Shown piece after piece: positions 1-4,841 of a DNA stretch of 5,656 bases. Source of the DNA: JAGOUY01 sp964541725 (GTDB lineage: Bacteria; Patescibacteriota; Patescibacteriia; 2-12-FULL-60-25); assembly GCA_964541725.1 (NCBI GenBank), contig CAZIQG010000064.1:1-5656 (forward strand). Reading direction: 5' to 3'. Position numbers and translations under genes: made by a program. Numbering within the stretch: position 1 is the stretch's first letter; the number at the start of each line of letters is the position of its first letter. A model generated the notes under the pieces. The model saw only the letters and a program-made list of their open reading frames with translations, searched no databases and was not told the origin of the DNA.

Positions 1-1107
1 GCTTTAAACCATTTAGCGAGTTTTGGACCTTGTTGTTGGCTGTAGTTAGATTTTAAGTCGGAGCCGTAGAGTTTTTGTGGAACTTCCAGCATGTGCTCGT
101 AGACCATGAGACAGATGGGTTGACCATCACGTAAGACGAACGGATGGCCGTAGCATTCGACTTCCAGGACTCCGATTGTGCCTCGTTCTTCATCTTTTTC
201 TCGCCAACCGAAGCCTGGGTCAAAGAACCCGGCAAAGTGTGAACGAAACTCGCCTTTGGAGGCGTCATAAGAAACCATTTCCGTGGAGAATTCTGGAGGA
301 GTGATAATGCGTTCACGAGTTGAGAGGATGTAGAAATCACCTGGGTGAAGAACGAGTTCTTCGTTTTCTGGACGAGAGATGTCTTCAAAGAAGGCGGCCG
401 GATCGTGATCAAATTTGGCGGTATCGAGGACGGCTTCTGGCGCAGTTTTGGCACGCCAGCCGATGCGTTCTTGGGAGTGTAGATCAACGGTCATCGTGAT
501 TCCGCGACCGACATAATCTTCATTATTTGGAATATCTTTTCCATCAAGAGCACGAAGAAGACGGTATTGATTGAAGATAGCGTTGTGTTCTGTTGGTGAA
601 AGGCGGGCATCTCCGCGATAAAAACGCATTTGGTTGATACGGTCACCAGCATGGACGCGTACANNNNNNNNNNGGGAAGGATTTGGGACTGACTTCGAGC
701 CAAAGCGAGCCGCTATAGCCCGCAGGGATGTCGTCGAAACGGGGGACGCCATCGGCGATGAGGCGTGCGCGTAAATTGATACGACCGGAAGAGCTTTTAT
801 TGCTCGTAGCGGCGTGAATGTCGACTGGGAGCGTCAAAGACTCCGCCAGCTTGATGAGATAGATCCCGTTGTGCTCGAGGGGTTGTTCGGCGTTGTGTTT
901 GAAGAGCAAACCGCGTTTTAAAATGTCTTCGATGGACTCGCCTTTGCGAGGGAGGTACGAGCCACGCACGCGATAGATTTCATCGGTTAAGGAAAGGTCT
1001 AGCGAGGCGGGCTGGACGGCTACCTCTTGTGTCACGCCGCGCACGGCTCCATTTGCCATGAGTTCACGGATCGTTTGGTAGGGGAGAGCGCCTTGAGATG
1101 CGGGCAT
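1..1107 (-). CDS. dcd: 2'-deoxycytidine 5'-triphosphate deaminase, long (two-domain) type, partial at the 3' end and interrupted by an assembly gap
   Basis: The family deaminates dCTP to dUTP plus ammonia, feeding dTMP synthesis in the cytoplasm. The protein is two diverged copies of the dUTPase/DCD fold. The N-terminal half (residues 1-144, bases 1107-674) has QPASLDL at 32-38, a serine/glycine stretch SSSGRINLRAR at 105-115 and PAGYSGSLWLEV at 128-139, where Glu138 sits at the usual catalytic position. After the N run the frame continuing from 662 down to 1 is open for 220 codons. It reads GDRINQMRFYRG, then a second copy with HPGDFYIL, SHFAGFFDPGFGW and VLEVE. About 365 residues are visible and the sequence ends in SNYSQQQGPKLAKWF, which resembles the family C-terminus, so few codons should be missing beyond base 1. 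The ATG at 1107 gives a typical N-terminus; no SD is visible. The two overlapping open frames at 53-487 and 491-703 are shadows. Confidence 0.88.
664..673. other. assembly gap (run of 10 N) inside dcd
   Basis: There are ten undetermined bases. The number is a placeholder: taken literally it shifts the dcd frame, because the open frame upstream (minus strand, ending ...SPKSF-cc) and the one downstream (starting gta cgc gtc) stay in phase only if the true gap is zero or a multiple of three. Joining the flanks directly reads SFPVRVHAGDRINQ, a continuous family-like segment. Confidence 0.95.
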
Positions 1108-1146
1108 AGGAATATGGCGGCAGCTTAGCCTATGAGTCCAGGGATG

Positions 1147-1206
1147 AAAAGCATCTCCCCCAGGGTACAGAATACCCTGGGGGAGATGGACGAGGAGTAC
1201 CTCGTC
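1147..1206 (-). terminator. two-hairpin 3' element, copy 1 (likely intrinsic terminator of the 143-residue gene)
   Basis: Read on the minus strand, a 7-bp hairpin (arms 1200-1206 and 1189-1195, 4-base loop) is followed at once by a perfect 16-bp hairpin (arms 1173-1188 and 1152-1167, loop 1168-1172) and then by c-tttt (1151-1147). The second hairpin is very GC-rich, with CATCTCCCC/GGGGAGATG arm ends. It begins 54 bases after the stop of the 1261-1692 gene and lies just before dcd. The T tract is short, so termination could be partial, and the structure may also protect the mRNA 3' end. A second copy lies at 1780-1840. Confidence 0.72.
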
Positions 1207-1260
1207 GAAGAGAGAAGAAAGAGCGGGGTTAAGAGGGCTGGTCGTCCCGATCCGTGTCTG

Positions 1261-1692
1261 TTAGTGGCAGACGGGGATGGGAGGGGGAGGGGGATCTTCC
1301 AGCGGCGCGATGATGTTCTCGAGGTCGCTCATGCGTCCGTTGGGTCCGTTGTTGGTGCGTACGGCTTCGATCGCCGTCACTCCTCTCGTCTGCAGTACCT
1401 GCTGGAAGAGGCGGGGGCACGCGTAGTCGGTAATCTCGAGCCGATTCCTGTCCAGCGGGATCCGGCAGAGCAGGGGAGATCGCGTTGCGCACCCTGCGTC
1501 TCCGATCGTGAATACGCGGATCTCCACGATCCCATGATCTCCACGAACGCTGTCTTCGACCGCGTGGAGTGTAGCCAGCAGCTGGCGGGTTGCGACCCTC
1601 TCCTCCGACCCCTGTGCATCATTCCCCGTCCTGCTGGCCATCGCCATCAGCAGTGCCACGATTCCGATGCCAAAAATTCCTACGTTGTTCAT
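1261..1692 (-). CDS. hypothetical exported or membrane-anchored protein with four cysteines and a proline-rich C-terminus (143 aa)
   Basis: I do not recognise this family. The ATG at 1692 is preceded by a full SD (AAGGAGG) at 6-base spacing; the same frame stays open upstream to an ATG at 1893, but that extension runs through the hairpin element and has no SD. Residues 4-19 are hydrophobic (VGIFGIGIVALLMAMA), acting as a signal peptide or single membrane anchor; there is no positive residue before the core and no lipobox cysteine. The rest is soluble, with Cys68, Cys76, Cys92 and Cys142, an even number that would allow two disulfides outside the cytoplasm. The tail is acidic then proline-rich (DPPPPPIPVCH). 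The gene follows the 37-aa gene on the same strand and is followed by a terminator-like double hairpin. An antisense open frame (1132-1722) covers it but lacks comparable start signals. Confidence 0.68.
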   Translation of the reverse strand: MNNVGIFGIGIVALLMAMASRTGNDAQGSEERVATRQLLATLHAVEDSVRGDHGIVEIRVFTIGDAGCATRSPLLCRIPLDRNRLEITDYACPRLFQQVLQTRGVTAIEAVRTNNGPNGRMSDLENIIAPLEDPPPPPIPVCH

Positions 1693-1698
1693 CCAGAA

Positions 1699-1705
1699 CC
1701 TCCTT
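1699..1705 (-). promoter_or_regulatory. strong ribosome binding site of the 143-aa gene
   Basis: AAGGAGG on the minus strand lies six bases before the ATG at 1692. It decides this start over the longer open frame from 1893. A TTGACC box lies upstream (1737-1742, minus), but no convincing -10 follows it. Confidence 0.8.
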
Positions 1706-1779
1706 GCGCGCGTATGGTCTAACTGACCAATCTCCTGGTCAAGATGGGGGTACTTGACGGGGTATGCATGTGTGTGCAT

Positions 1780-1840
1780 CAAACACATCTCCCCGAAACC
1801 ATGTAAATGATCTCGGGGAGATGAGCGAGAGAGGTCTCGC
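1780..1840 (-). terminator. two-hairpin 3' element, copy 2 (after the 37-aa gene)
   Basis: Read on the minus strand, a 6-bp hairpin (1835-1840 with 1825-1830, 4-base loop) is followed by an 11-bp hairpin (1813-1823 with 1786-1796, 16-base loop) and then tgtttg. It shares the CATCTCCCC/GGGGAGATG arm ends and the order short hairpin then long hairpin with copy 1 (1147-1206). The loops and inner parts differ. It starts 21 bases after the stop of the 37-aa gene. Its T tract is poor, so it may be a leaky terminator or a processed 3' end; a role as 5' leader of the 143-aa gene is also possible. Confidence 0.6.
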
Positions 1841-1861
1841 AAGTAAACGCGATGTATTGTG

Positions 1862-1975
1862 CTAGTAAATGAAGTAGCAGATCGTTTTACCAACTACGAT
1901 GGCAACGAGGGCGGCGATCGCGAGGAGCGTAACGAAGCGCAGGTTTTGATCTGTAATTCTTTTTGGCCAGTTCAT
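1862..1975 (-). CDS. small single-span membrane protein, unknown function (37 aa)
   Basis: A 38-codon open frame runs from ATG at 1975 to TAG at 1862. It has a good SD (AGGAG at 1986-1982, minus) at 6-base spacing. The product starts MNWPKRITDQNLR, a short positively charged segment (Lys5, Arg6, Arg13), then a hydrophobic span at about 14-29 (FVTLLAIAALVAIVVG), then KTICYFIY. The charge pattern predicts the N-terminus inside and a short C-terminus outside. It sits between the rplA terminator and a two-hairpin 3' element, so it is probably its own short transcription unit or co-transcribed with the 143-aa gene. No family is recognised. SD, membrane span and flanking terminators together argue against a chance frame. 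Confidence 0.66.
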   Translation of the reverse strand: MNWPKRITDQNLRFVTLLAIAALVAIVVGKTICYFIY

Positions 1976-2019
1976 CTGGTTCTCCTGACCTAAGCATTCC
2001 AGATTTTGGCCTGTTCGTC

Positions 2020-2056
2020 AATAAAAAGACTACGTTGTTAGCGTAGTCTTTTTATT
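2020..2056. terminator. symmetric (bidirectional-type) intrinsic terminator after rplA
   Basis: A perfect 15-bp inverted repeat (2020-2034 with 2042-2056, 7-base loop) has five A on one flank and five T on the other, both inside the stem, so it can act on either strand. It lies 11 bases after the rplA stop (2068) and would end rplA transcription on the minus strand. Confidence 0.85.
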
Positions 2057-2067
2057 GCCTTTTGTTA

Positions 2068-2760
2068 TTAGGCAAACATGGCTGGATCAATGCGGATGCC
2101 GGGACCCATGGTGGAGGTAAGAGTGACGGATTTGAGGTAGCTGCCTTTGGCGGAAGCGGGTTTGTTCTTTTTCACGGCTTCTACCAAAACGTTGAGGTTT
2201 TCTGTGATTTTAGCCGCATCCAACGAGGCTTTCGCGATCGCTTGGTGGATGTTGGCGCTGGTGTCATTTTTGAATGAAACCTTACCTTTTTTGATTTCTT
2301 CCACCATCTTTTTGACGTTTGGTCCGACCGTGTCGGTCTTTGGGTTAGGCATGAGGCCGATAGGACCCAAGACTTTGGCGACTTTGGACATTTTGGCCAT
2401 CATGTCTGGGGTTGCGACCACGACGTCTGCGTCAACCTTCCCTTTTTGCGCGATTTCCGCGATCAAATCTTCTCCACCGACGATGTCTGCGCCGGCTTCT
2501 TTGGCTTCCGCTTCTTTAGCAGGGGCAACAATGGCGGCGACACGTTTGGTTTTTCCAATAGAGTGAGGGAAGATGATGGTGGAGCGAACTTGTTGTTCAC
2601 CCTTTTTGACGTCGATGCCCAAGTTGATGTGGACTTCGATGGTGCTATCAAATTTGGTGTTTGAGGTCTTTTTCACCAATTCAACGGCCTCAGCTGGGCT
2701 GTAGAGTTGTTTTGGATTTACGAGCTTTTTTAGCTCATTATAGCGTTTTCCTCGTGGCAT
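2068..2760 (-). CDS. rplA: 50S ribosomal protein L1
   Basis: L1 binds helix 77 of 23S rRNA, forms the mobile L1 stalk that moves deacylated tRNA out of the E site, and in many bacteria represses its own mRNA. At 230 aa it is the usual length. Visible family features are KRYNELKKLV and YSPAEAVELVKKTSNTKFD near the N-terminus, VEVHINLGID-type sequence (41-50), the conserved block VDADVVVATPDM (109-120) continuing to LGPIGLMPNPK (131-141), and the C-terminal TSTMGPGIRID (215-225) that helps bind RNA. The block ends PKTDTV where PKxGTV is common, a minor change. rplK does not precede it here: the gene has its own promoter (2823-2850) and terminator (2020-2056), so it looks monocistronic. The ATG at 2760 gives the expected N-terminus; no SD is visible. 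Confidence 0.97.
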   Translation of the reverse strand: MPRGKRYNELKKLVNPKQLYSPAEAVELVKKTSNTKFDSTIEVHINLGIDVKKGEQQVRSTIIFPHSIGKTKRVAAIVAPAKEAEAKEAGADIVGGEDLIAEIAQKGKVDADVVVATPDMMAKMSKVAKVLGPIGLMPNPKTDTVGPNVKKMVEEIKKGKVSFKNDTSANIHQAIAKASLDAAKITENLNVLVEAVKKNKPASAKGSYLKSVTLTSTMGPGIRIDPAMFA

Positions 2761-2822
2761 ATCGTGGTACAGGTGGCGGGTGTATTAGCCTCGCCTCCCA
2801 CAATCAATAATTAAGTGTGGCT

Positions 2823-2850
2823 ATTATACGGATTTCTGCTAGGATGTCAA
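2823..2850 (-). promoter_or_regulatory. sigma-70-type promoter of rplA
   Basis: On the minus strand TTGACA (2850-2845) and TATAAT (2828-2823) are separated by 16 bases; both hexamers match consensus exactly. Transcription should start near 2815-2817, leaving a leader of about 55 bases before the rplA ATG. The leader can pair ccaca (minus strand 2819-2815) with tgtgg about 13 bases further on. Confidence 0.88.
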
Positions 2851-2858
2851 TCATTTCC

Positions 2859-2978
2859 GTGACGTACGCCTTTGGCGAATAGCTTCGTTGGAGCCTGCGG
2901 TGCTCGACGCCGTATGTCCAATACGGCTTACTCCGCTCCTCGGATCCGCCTCGCTCTTCATCCAAAGGCATACGTCAC
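2859..2978. repeat. 120-base imperfect palindrome with flanking direct repeats, MITE-like element
   Basis: The outer 17 bases (2859-2875 and 2962-2978) are inverted copies with one mismatch. The centre is a perfect 7-bp stem (2909-2915 with 2921-2927) around a 5-base loop. The stretches between (2876-2908 and 2928-2961) also resemble each other in inverted orientation (gaa-agc, gga-cc blocks), so the two arms are 57 and 58 bases long. ATCATTT occurs just outside on each side (2850-2856 and 2980-2986), as a target-site duplication would. It contains no convincing gene. It separates the rplA promoter from the start of the RimK-like gene, leaving that gene only 12 bases of other upstream DNA. 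It could instead be a structured RNA or a REP-like element. Confidence 0.65.
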
Positions 2979-2990
2979 CATCATTTTGCT

Positions 2991-3935
2991 ATGCATCTAG
3001 GCCTTCTCTCTTGTAGCAACCCTCCAGATTCTTCTTCTGTCGTCTCGGAACAGGTAGAGGCGGTGACTGGGATTGAGCGAATTCGTCGAGCTGCCGAGGC
3101 GTGCGGGCATCGGGTTTCACGGTTTTATGAGCCGAAGTTTTGTTTTCAGTATGAAGGGACAACCTGTCAGGTTTGGTATGACGGAACGCCGTTTGTCTCA
3201 CCGGATGTGATGGTCTACCGGCCGAATTTTGTCGAAGAACCATCTCTGCACACGTATGTGTCTGAGCGGTTGATGGCGCGTGGGGTAGCGGTTGTGAATG
3301 GCACGCCGAAGATCTTGGAAATTAAGAATAAGATTATTCAGCACATGCGTTTGGCAGAAGCGGGGATCCCGATTCCCCGCTTTGCACTCGCAAAAGATCC
3401 GGAGGCGGCCAAAGGAGCGGTGGAAGCGCTTGGATTTCCGTTAATTGTGAAAGTGTCGTTTGGGACACATGGGAAAGGAGTCTTCTATACCCAGAATTGG
3501 GAGACATTCCAGCCGATTGCCGATTATTTAGATGTGCGTGATGGGAATCCGATTATTATCGAAGAGTTTATTGCGGCGGCGCAAGGGAAAGATATTCGCG
3601 CGTTTGTCGTGGGGGGACGGGTGGTGGCTTCGATGGAACGGACGGCACGGCAAAAAGATATTCGTGCCAATGCCTCAATTGGAGGGACGGGGACGTCGAT
3701 CGTGTTGTCGGAGGAGGATCAGGTGCTTGCGATTCGAGCAGCGAGTGTATTTGATTTGGAGATCGCGGGGGTAGATTTGATTCGTTCTGAACGTGGGACG
3801 TTGGTGTTAGAAGTGAATGCGAATCCGGGATTTCGTGAGCTTGAGGCGTGTACGGGGATTGACGTCGCAACGGCGATCGTGGAATATGCGGAGAAGAAGA
3901 TCGTGAATCGTGAAGCGTGTAACGCGAATCCATGA
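2991..3935 (+). CDS. rimK: RimK-family alpha-L-glutamate ligase (ATP-grasp)
   Basis: Family members use ATP to join an amino acid to a carboxyl group. E. coli RimK adds glutamates to the C-terminus of ribosomal protein S6; relatives act in lysine carrier-protein or cofactor F420 pathways, so the substrate here is not certain. At 314 aa it is close to RimK. The pre-ATP-grasp domain spans about 1-105 (MHLGLLS start). The ATP-grasp core has NKIIQHMRLAEAGIPIP (113-129), Lys154 with the glycine loop GTHGKGV (158-164), the hinge IIIEEFI (188-194), DIRAFVVGGRVVASMER (201-217), DIRANASIGG (223-232), GVDLIR (260-265) and the metal-binding EVNANPG (274-280) followed by TGIDVA. The ATG at 2991 has no SD, and the MITE-like palindrome lies directly upstream. 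The last ten or so residues (VNREACNANP) are encoded by heptamer repeats and are probably not functional. It is followed by a terminator-like hairpin at 4065-4091. Confidence 0.87.
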   Translation: MHLGLLSCSNPPDSSSVVSEQVEAVTGIERIRRAAEACGHRVSRFYEPKFCFQYEGTTCQVWYDGTPFVSPDVMVYRPNFVEEPSLHTYVSERLMARGVAVVNGTPKILEIKNKIIQHMRLAEAGIPIPRFALAKDPEAAKGAVEALGFPLIVKVSFGTHGKGVFYTQNWETFQPIADYLDVRDGNPIIIEEFIAAAQGKDIRAFVVGGRVVASMERTARQKDIRANASIGGTGTSIVLSEEDQVLAIRAASVFDLEIAGVDLIRSERGTLVLEVNANPGFRELEACTGIDVATAIVEYAEKKIVNREACNANP

Positions 3936-3992
3936 AACTGAGGTAGTAGGAATTGCATCTAGATTCAGGGTTTCACGATTTACGTTTCACGA
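3902..3992. repeat. degenerate heptamer repeats (cgtgaaN) in inverted arrangement
   Basis: On the plus strand 3902-3929 reads as four 7-base units (cgtgaat, cgtgaag, cgtgtaa, cgcgaat), then a looser ccatgaaac. On the minus strand 3991-3971 reads cgtgaaa, cgtaaat, cgtgaaa, then ccctgaat. The arms can pair (tcgtgaa 3901-3907 with 3986-3992, and 3908-3914 with 3972-3978) across a spacer of about 35 bases. The left arm is the end of the RimK-like coding region and includes its stop codon (3933-3935). Confidence 0.6.
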
Positions 3993-4064
3993 CCCCCTCC
4001 CTATGTTACAAAATGGTCGGACAATGACATGGTCGAGTGAGCAATAAACGGCAGTAGGTAGATA

Positions 4065-4091
4065 CCGCGAACGTTTGAGTTGCGGTTTTTT
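4065..4091 (+). terminator. intrinsic terminator or attenuator between the RimK-like gene and the transporter
   Basis: A stem of seven pairs with one bulged G (4065-4072 with 4079-4085, 6-base loop) is followed by six T (4086-4091). It would end transcription of the RimK-like gene. It lies only 19 bases before the transporter ATG, so a transcript starting upstream would meet it in the leader and could be attenuated. An overlapping aaacg/cgttt pairing (4046-4050 with 4072-4076) would disturb the stem. Confidence 0.68.
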
Positions 4092-4110
4092 ATTTCTTTT
4101 GTCGTTTTTT

Positions 4111-4767
4111 ATGTTCCCTGAATATCGTTTAACAATTTGGTTTACGTTGTACCTGTGCGCAGTAGTTTTAACGCAGTTGCTTGGCTCGAAGACGATGCTG
4201 TGGAGTGTTGGCGGGGTGAATGTCTTGGTTGGAATGTCGATTTTATTTATCCCGTTCACGCTGTCGATGGGGGAAGTTGTGTATGAGATCTATGGCCAAG
4301 CGCGAGCGAACGCGTTTGTTTTAGCGGGGATGTGTGCCACGTTATTTGTCAGTGTGTTGTCCGCTTTGGCGGTTGCCTTGCCTGCCTCGGCGGCGTTTGG
4401 ATCTGAGCAAGAGGCGTATCGTTTGACCTTTGGAGGATCGATGCGCTTTGCGATGACGAGCTTGCTTTCATTCTTTTGTTTGCAAGTGGTTGATCTGTGG
4501 TGCTTTGCGACGTTGAAACAACGATGTGCTCATTGTCCGCTTTGGGTTCGTCTCGTCATATCTGCGGGGATAGCTTTGTTGATTGATACGCTTATTTTTA
4601 CGCTCATCGATCATATGAACGTGGATGTATCTGTTGGGCAAAATGTGAAGATCATCAGTGCTATTTTCTTCCCGTATGTCTTGGTTCGTTGGATCGTGTC
4701 TTGGATAGGGATTCCGCTCGCGTATGTTGGCTGTCGGTTTTTGAAAAGATCTTCGTATGTTGATTAG
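4111..4767 (+). CDS. yhhQ: VUT family protein, probable queuosine-precursor transporter (YhhQ-like)
   Basis: The VUT/DUF165 family includes E. coli YhhQ, an inner-membrane importer of queuosine precursors used to modify the wobble base of GUN-anticodon tRNAs. The 218-aa product has about six membrane spans (roughly 8-24, 36-54, 68-91, 112-134, 145-166, 181-207). Family marks are PFTLSMGEVVYEIYG (48-62), resembling the usual D-x(3)-E-x-Y-G motif with Glu55 in place of Asp, the following ARAN, and LWVRLVISAGIALLIDTLIF (144-163), which fits the RTxxSxxxGQxxDT region though the usual Gln is replaced. The start is ATG at 4111; the frame stays open to a TTG at 4075, but that codon lies in the terminator hairpin. 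No SD is visible; the leader is T-rich. A weak promoter (TTTACG 3979-3984, TATGTT 4002-4007, 17-base spacer) may drive it. Confidence 0.82.
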   Translation: MFPEYRLTIWFTLYLCAVVLTQLLGSKTMLWSVGGVNVLVGMSILFIPFTLSMGEVVYEIYGQARANAFVLAGMCATLFVSVLSALAVALPASAAFGSEQEAYRLTFGGSMRFAMTSLLSFFCLQVVDLWCFATLKQRCAHCPLWVRLVISAGIALLIDTLIFTLIDHMNVDVSVGQNVKIISAIFFPYVLVRWIVSWIGIPLAYVGCRFLKRSSYVD

Positions 4768-4782
4768 GGTCTGTTTAGCAAC

Positions 4783-4823
4783 GTGGTCAAGTTATCAGTA
4801 ATGGAGCTGATACCTTTGGCCAC
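4783..4823 (+). other. stem-loop in the leader of the NlpC/P60 gene
   Basis: A lower 8-bp stem (4783-4790 with 4816-4823, one G-U pair) and an upper perfect 6-bp stem (4793-4798 with 4807-4812, 8-base loop) are joined by a small internal loop. There is no T tract, so this is not an intrinsic terminator. It ends just before the putative SD (4828-4833) of the next gene and fills most of the 74-base space after the transporter stop. It may affect translation or mRNA processing. Confidence 0.55.
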
Positions 4824-4841
4824 TACAAAGGGATGTGTGTC

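Noticed and set aside
53..703. Two minus-strand open frames at 53-487 and 491-703
   Set aside because: They overlap the true dcd frame, which is open from 662 to 1 and shows clear dCTP deaminase sequence; these are shifted readings of the same gene.
1132..1722. Plus-strand open frame of 196 codons
   Set aside because: It is antisense to the 143-aa gene, begins just ahead of a terminator-like hairpin and runs through it, and lacks an SD and recognisable protein features.
1693..1893. N-terminal extension of the 143-aa protein to the ATG at 1893
   Set aside because: The extension runs across the two-hairpin element and overlaps the end of the 37-aa gene; the ATG at 1692 has a perfect SD and begins the hydrophobic segment.
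1993..2021. Promoter for the 37-aa gene (TTGACG, 17 bases, AATGCT, minus strand)
   Set aside because: The -10 match is weak and the implied start falls inside the SD, so it could not yield a normal leader.
2147..2566. Plus-strand open frame antisense to rplA
   Set aside because: A shadow of the alanine-, lysine- and valine-rich L1 gene; no start signals.
3936..4064. preQ1-I riboswitch upstream of the transporter
   Set aside because: Looked for the short stem, C-rich loop and A-rich tail of the class; none fits. Other preQ1 classes cannot be excluded by eye.
4075..4110. TTG start for the transporter at 4075
   Set aside because: It would place the start codon in the terminator stem-loop and add a run of residues read from the T-rich tail; the ATG at 4111 gives a family-like N-terminus.
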